Below, one piece after another: positions 51,261 to 52,662 of a DNA stretch of 52,662 nucleotides. Source of the DNA: Candidatus Obscuribacter sp. (GTDB lineage: Bacteria; Cyanobacteriota; Vampirovibrionia; Obscuribacterales; Obscuribacteraceae); NCBI GenBank assembly GCA_021772095.1, contig JADYXR010000088.1, positions 1 through 52,662 of the forward strand, given 5' to 3'. The translations under genes were made by a program, and so were the position numbers. The notes beneath the pieces were generated by a model. That model made no database searches and was not told the DNA's origin. It saw only the letters and a list, made by a program, of their open reading frames with translations. Numbering within the stretch: the first letter of the stretch is position 1; every line of letters starts with the position of its first letter.

Positions 51261-51662
51261 GTGTCTGCCTTCATGGCAGAGGTAAGCAAAATGAAAGCGC
51301 AAAAATCTGGAACTAACAGCCGCGTTGGTTTATCTCGTTCAACTTTTGAAAACGATGGCATTCCAAACAGCCCATTCAAAAATTCCAAAAGTGCAGCGAT
51401 GACACTGGCAGTCTTTGGAATAGTTTTGGGTGGTTTTATCGCTGCTTCTGGTGCCGTTATCGCTTTTTCACAGCATAAGGGTGCACCGGCTGCCGTGGTC
51501 CAACCGATTAAACCGGTGGCATCGGCTGGTCAGACTTCGCACATTGCAGCGGCATTGAGTGATGGAAAACATCATCATACAAATGCGCAGACCCATTTGA
51601 GCAGCAAGCACGCGAAGAAGCACGCCAAGCCGAAAGCCGCTGGTCATGCGAATTTGCATTAG
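51261..51662 (+). CDS. Small single-pass membrane protein with His/Lys-rich tail
   Basis: Family not recognised. The 133-aa product has a polar N-terminus, one hydrophobic helix (about 45-70), then an Ala/Pro stretch and a tail rich in His and Lys (KHHHTNAQTHL, KHAKKHAKPKAAGHANLH). The tail could bind metal or polyanions, but this is speculation. The GTG start has AAGGG upstream at good spacing; ATG 51273 and ATG 51291 are alternatives. It is divergent from the receiver-kinase gene. Confidence 0.65.
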   Translation: MSAFMAEVSKMKAQKSGTNSRVGLSRSTFENDGIPNSPFKNSKSAAMTLAVFGIVLGGFIAASGAVIAFSQHKGAPAAVVQPIKPVASAGQTSHIAAALSDGKHHHTNAQTHLSSKHAKKHAKPKAAGHANLH

Positions 51663-51833
51663 TGCGACGACGATAGTTTCGAACAGCGCGCCGATCGTTT
51701 TGATTCAAGAACGTGTGCTTGGAACGGACAGCCGAACGGCGTACGTGAACATGAAACGGACAGCAGAAGCTTGTCGATTTTTGCTGAGAGCCTGGTCGAT
51801 TGGTGCTGACCCGATTGTTCCGAACTATGGCGC

Positions 51834-52376
51834 TTAGTCTTTTGACTTACTGGCTGCGATGATTTGGGCAAGCTTCTCTTCAGTGAGCTTGTCCTCATCC
51901 ATATTAGGTAGACCTTGCCAACGAACTATGTTGTCTGGCGAGATCACCATGCAATGCGGAATTCCTTGAACACCGAGTTTTCTTTTCATGGTTTTGGTTG
52001 GATCAGTTCCGACACTGTATTTGATATCGTTTGTCTTCAGAAACTCCTGGAGTTTTTCTTCCGGCTCATCGCTCAATCCGATGATGACCAGGTCATCTCC
52101 GAATTTTTCTTTGAAGCCGTTTAACTCGGGAATCAAGCTTCGGCAAGGACCGCACCAGGTTGCCCAGAAATCTATGAGCACCACTTTGCCTTTAGTGTCG
52201 GGTGCGGCGCCGTTGATCCAGCTCTTCACTTCCAGTTCTGGAGCGGTTTTTCCGCGCAGATCTACTTTTGCGAATAGTTCTTTCTTCGTGACTATTGCCG
52301 GATAGCTGTCCGCTGCTGATGTGGCAGGGCAAGCTAAGGCGAGCATCGCACCCAATAAAAGGAATTGCAATTTCAT
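51834..52376 (-). CDS. Exported TlpA-like thioredoxin-fold protein
   Basis: The 180-aa product has a signal peptide (hydrophobic residues 4-18, cleavage likely after ATSA), then a TlpA/ResA-type domain with WCGPC (C75, C78) in IDFWATWCGPCRSLIP and the cis-Pro segment VQGIPHCMVISP. It should act as a periplasmic disulfide reductase, for example in cytochrome c maturation or oxidative repair. The ATG at 52376 follows GGAGGA at good spacing. Confidence 0.92.
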   Translation of the reverse strand: MKLQFLLLGAMLALACPATSAADSYPAIVTKKELFAKVDLRGKTAPELEVKSWINGAAPDTKGKVVLIDFWATWCGPCRSLIPELNGFKEKFGDDLVIIGLSDEPEEKLQEFLKTNDIKYSVGTDPTKTMKRKLGVQGIPHCMVISPDNIVRWQGLPNMDEDKLTEEKLAQIIAASKSKD

Positions 52377-52453
52377 TGAACGTCTTCCTCCAAGTTTATT
52401 GTCGAAATCAATGGATAAGCGCTTATGCAGCCAAGTTTAGTTGGCTTATGTAG

Positions 52454-52662
52454 TTAGGGCTTTTTTCCGGCCGGCCTTCTGGAACCACCACTTGGGCCAG
52501 TTGAGCGTCCGCCGCCACCACCTGCAGTGCGACCTCTGGCCCCACCGCCGCTGCTGCCGCCGCTTGGACGTCCGTAACCGCCGCCGCCGCCACTGCCGCC
52601 GCTGCTGCTACGACCAGCGCCGCCACCACGATATCCGCCGCCGCCGCCGCTGCTGCCACCGG
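52454..52662 (-). CDS. Glycine/arginine-rich C-terminal tail of a protein cut by the window edge
   Basis: In this frame the minus strand reads GGSSGGGGYRGGG, further Gly/Ser/Arg units such as GGYGRPSGG and ARGRTAGGGG, and ends in RRPAGKKP before a TAA at 52454-52456. This composition is typical of RGG-type tails on RNA-binding proteins or DEAD-box RNA helicases. The start lies beyond the window. An alternative frame over the same bases gives only a poly-alanine frame with no natural look. Confidence 0.6.
   Translation of the reverse strand, partial: GGSSGGGGGYRGGGAGRSSSGGSGGGGGYGRPSGGSSGGGARGRTAGGGGGRSTGPSGGSRRPAGKKP

Noticed and set aside
52423..52659. 78-codon poly-alanine frame on the minus strand
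   Set aside because: It is an out-of-frame reading of the glycine-rich tail; alanine runs arise from shifted GGC codons.

Overview
The window reads as chromosomal DNA of a Gram-negative-type bacterium with about 50% GC. The best guess is the non-photosynthetic sister lineage of Cyanobacteria (Melainabacteria/Vampirovibrionia, Obscuribacterales-like). This placement is inferred, not proven. It rests on the gene mix: several Hanks-type Ser/Thr kinases, long TPR proteins, a fused KorA plus KorB 2-oxoacid:ferredoxin oxidoreductase, futalosine-pathway MqnD, C5-pathway HemL, meso-DAP-type MurE, and many cell-surface proteins with low-complexity linkers. No rRNA, tRNA, CRISPR, insertion sequence or phage gene was found.

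Layout. 1-5.5 kb: hexanucleotide repeat, His-rich membrane protein, a 784-bp gap, korA-korB with a terminator, a 42-bp minisatellite and a small Cys/His protein. 5.7-14.1 kb: a membrane kinase with an LRR-like sensor, two GT39-type membrane glycosyltransferases (minus strand), then a GT2 polyprenyl-phosphate glycosyltransferase and a sugar-nucleotide epimerase (plus strand), together a plausible envelope glycan-modification cluster. 14.4-15.1 kb: a repeat protein whose frame continues 58 codons past an in-frame TGA. 15.2-19.8 kb: a six-gene minus-strand run (LCP ligase, Cupin_5 protein, two paralogous membrane-anchored proteins, a small membrane protein, a GNAT) with short or overlapping junctions. 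19.9-25.4 kb: FsaA/TalC-type aldolase, two adjacent predicted zinc metallopeptidases, and mqnD.

25.6-37.2 kb: small membrane protein, alpha/beta hydrolase, then a tight TPR-kinase-kinase operon facing a MATE exporter, a zinc-finger protein, and a 917-aa TPR protein. 37.5-45.1 kb (minus strand): FAD-dependent dehydrogenase, PlsC-like acyltransferase, NodB deacetylase, a DUF6745-like fragment, a DUF4388-like protein, MurE, and L27-L21 with a recognisable promoter and long leader. 45.2-52.7 kb: a two-TM protein, peroxiredoxin, two thioredoxin-like proteins, HemL plus a DUF2293-like protein, a receiver-domain/kinase fusion, and the glycine-rich tail of a protein running off the right edge.

Themes. 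Signalling is prominent: four kinases with three different architectures, one carrying a two-component receiver domain. Surface remodelling is the second theme (LCP, GTs, MurE, deacetylase, metallopeptidases). The third is short tandem repeats sitting at or just past gene 3' ends, twice running into the stop codon. The strongest candidates for undescribed biology are the receiver-kinase fusion, the TPR/twin-kinase operon, the LCP-linked paralog operon, the metallopeptidase pair, and the in-frame TGA gene.
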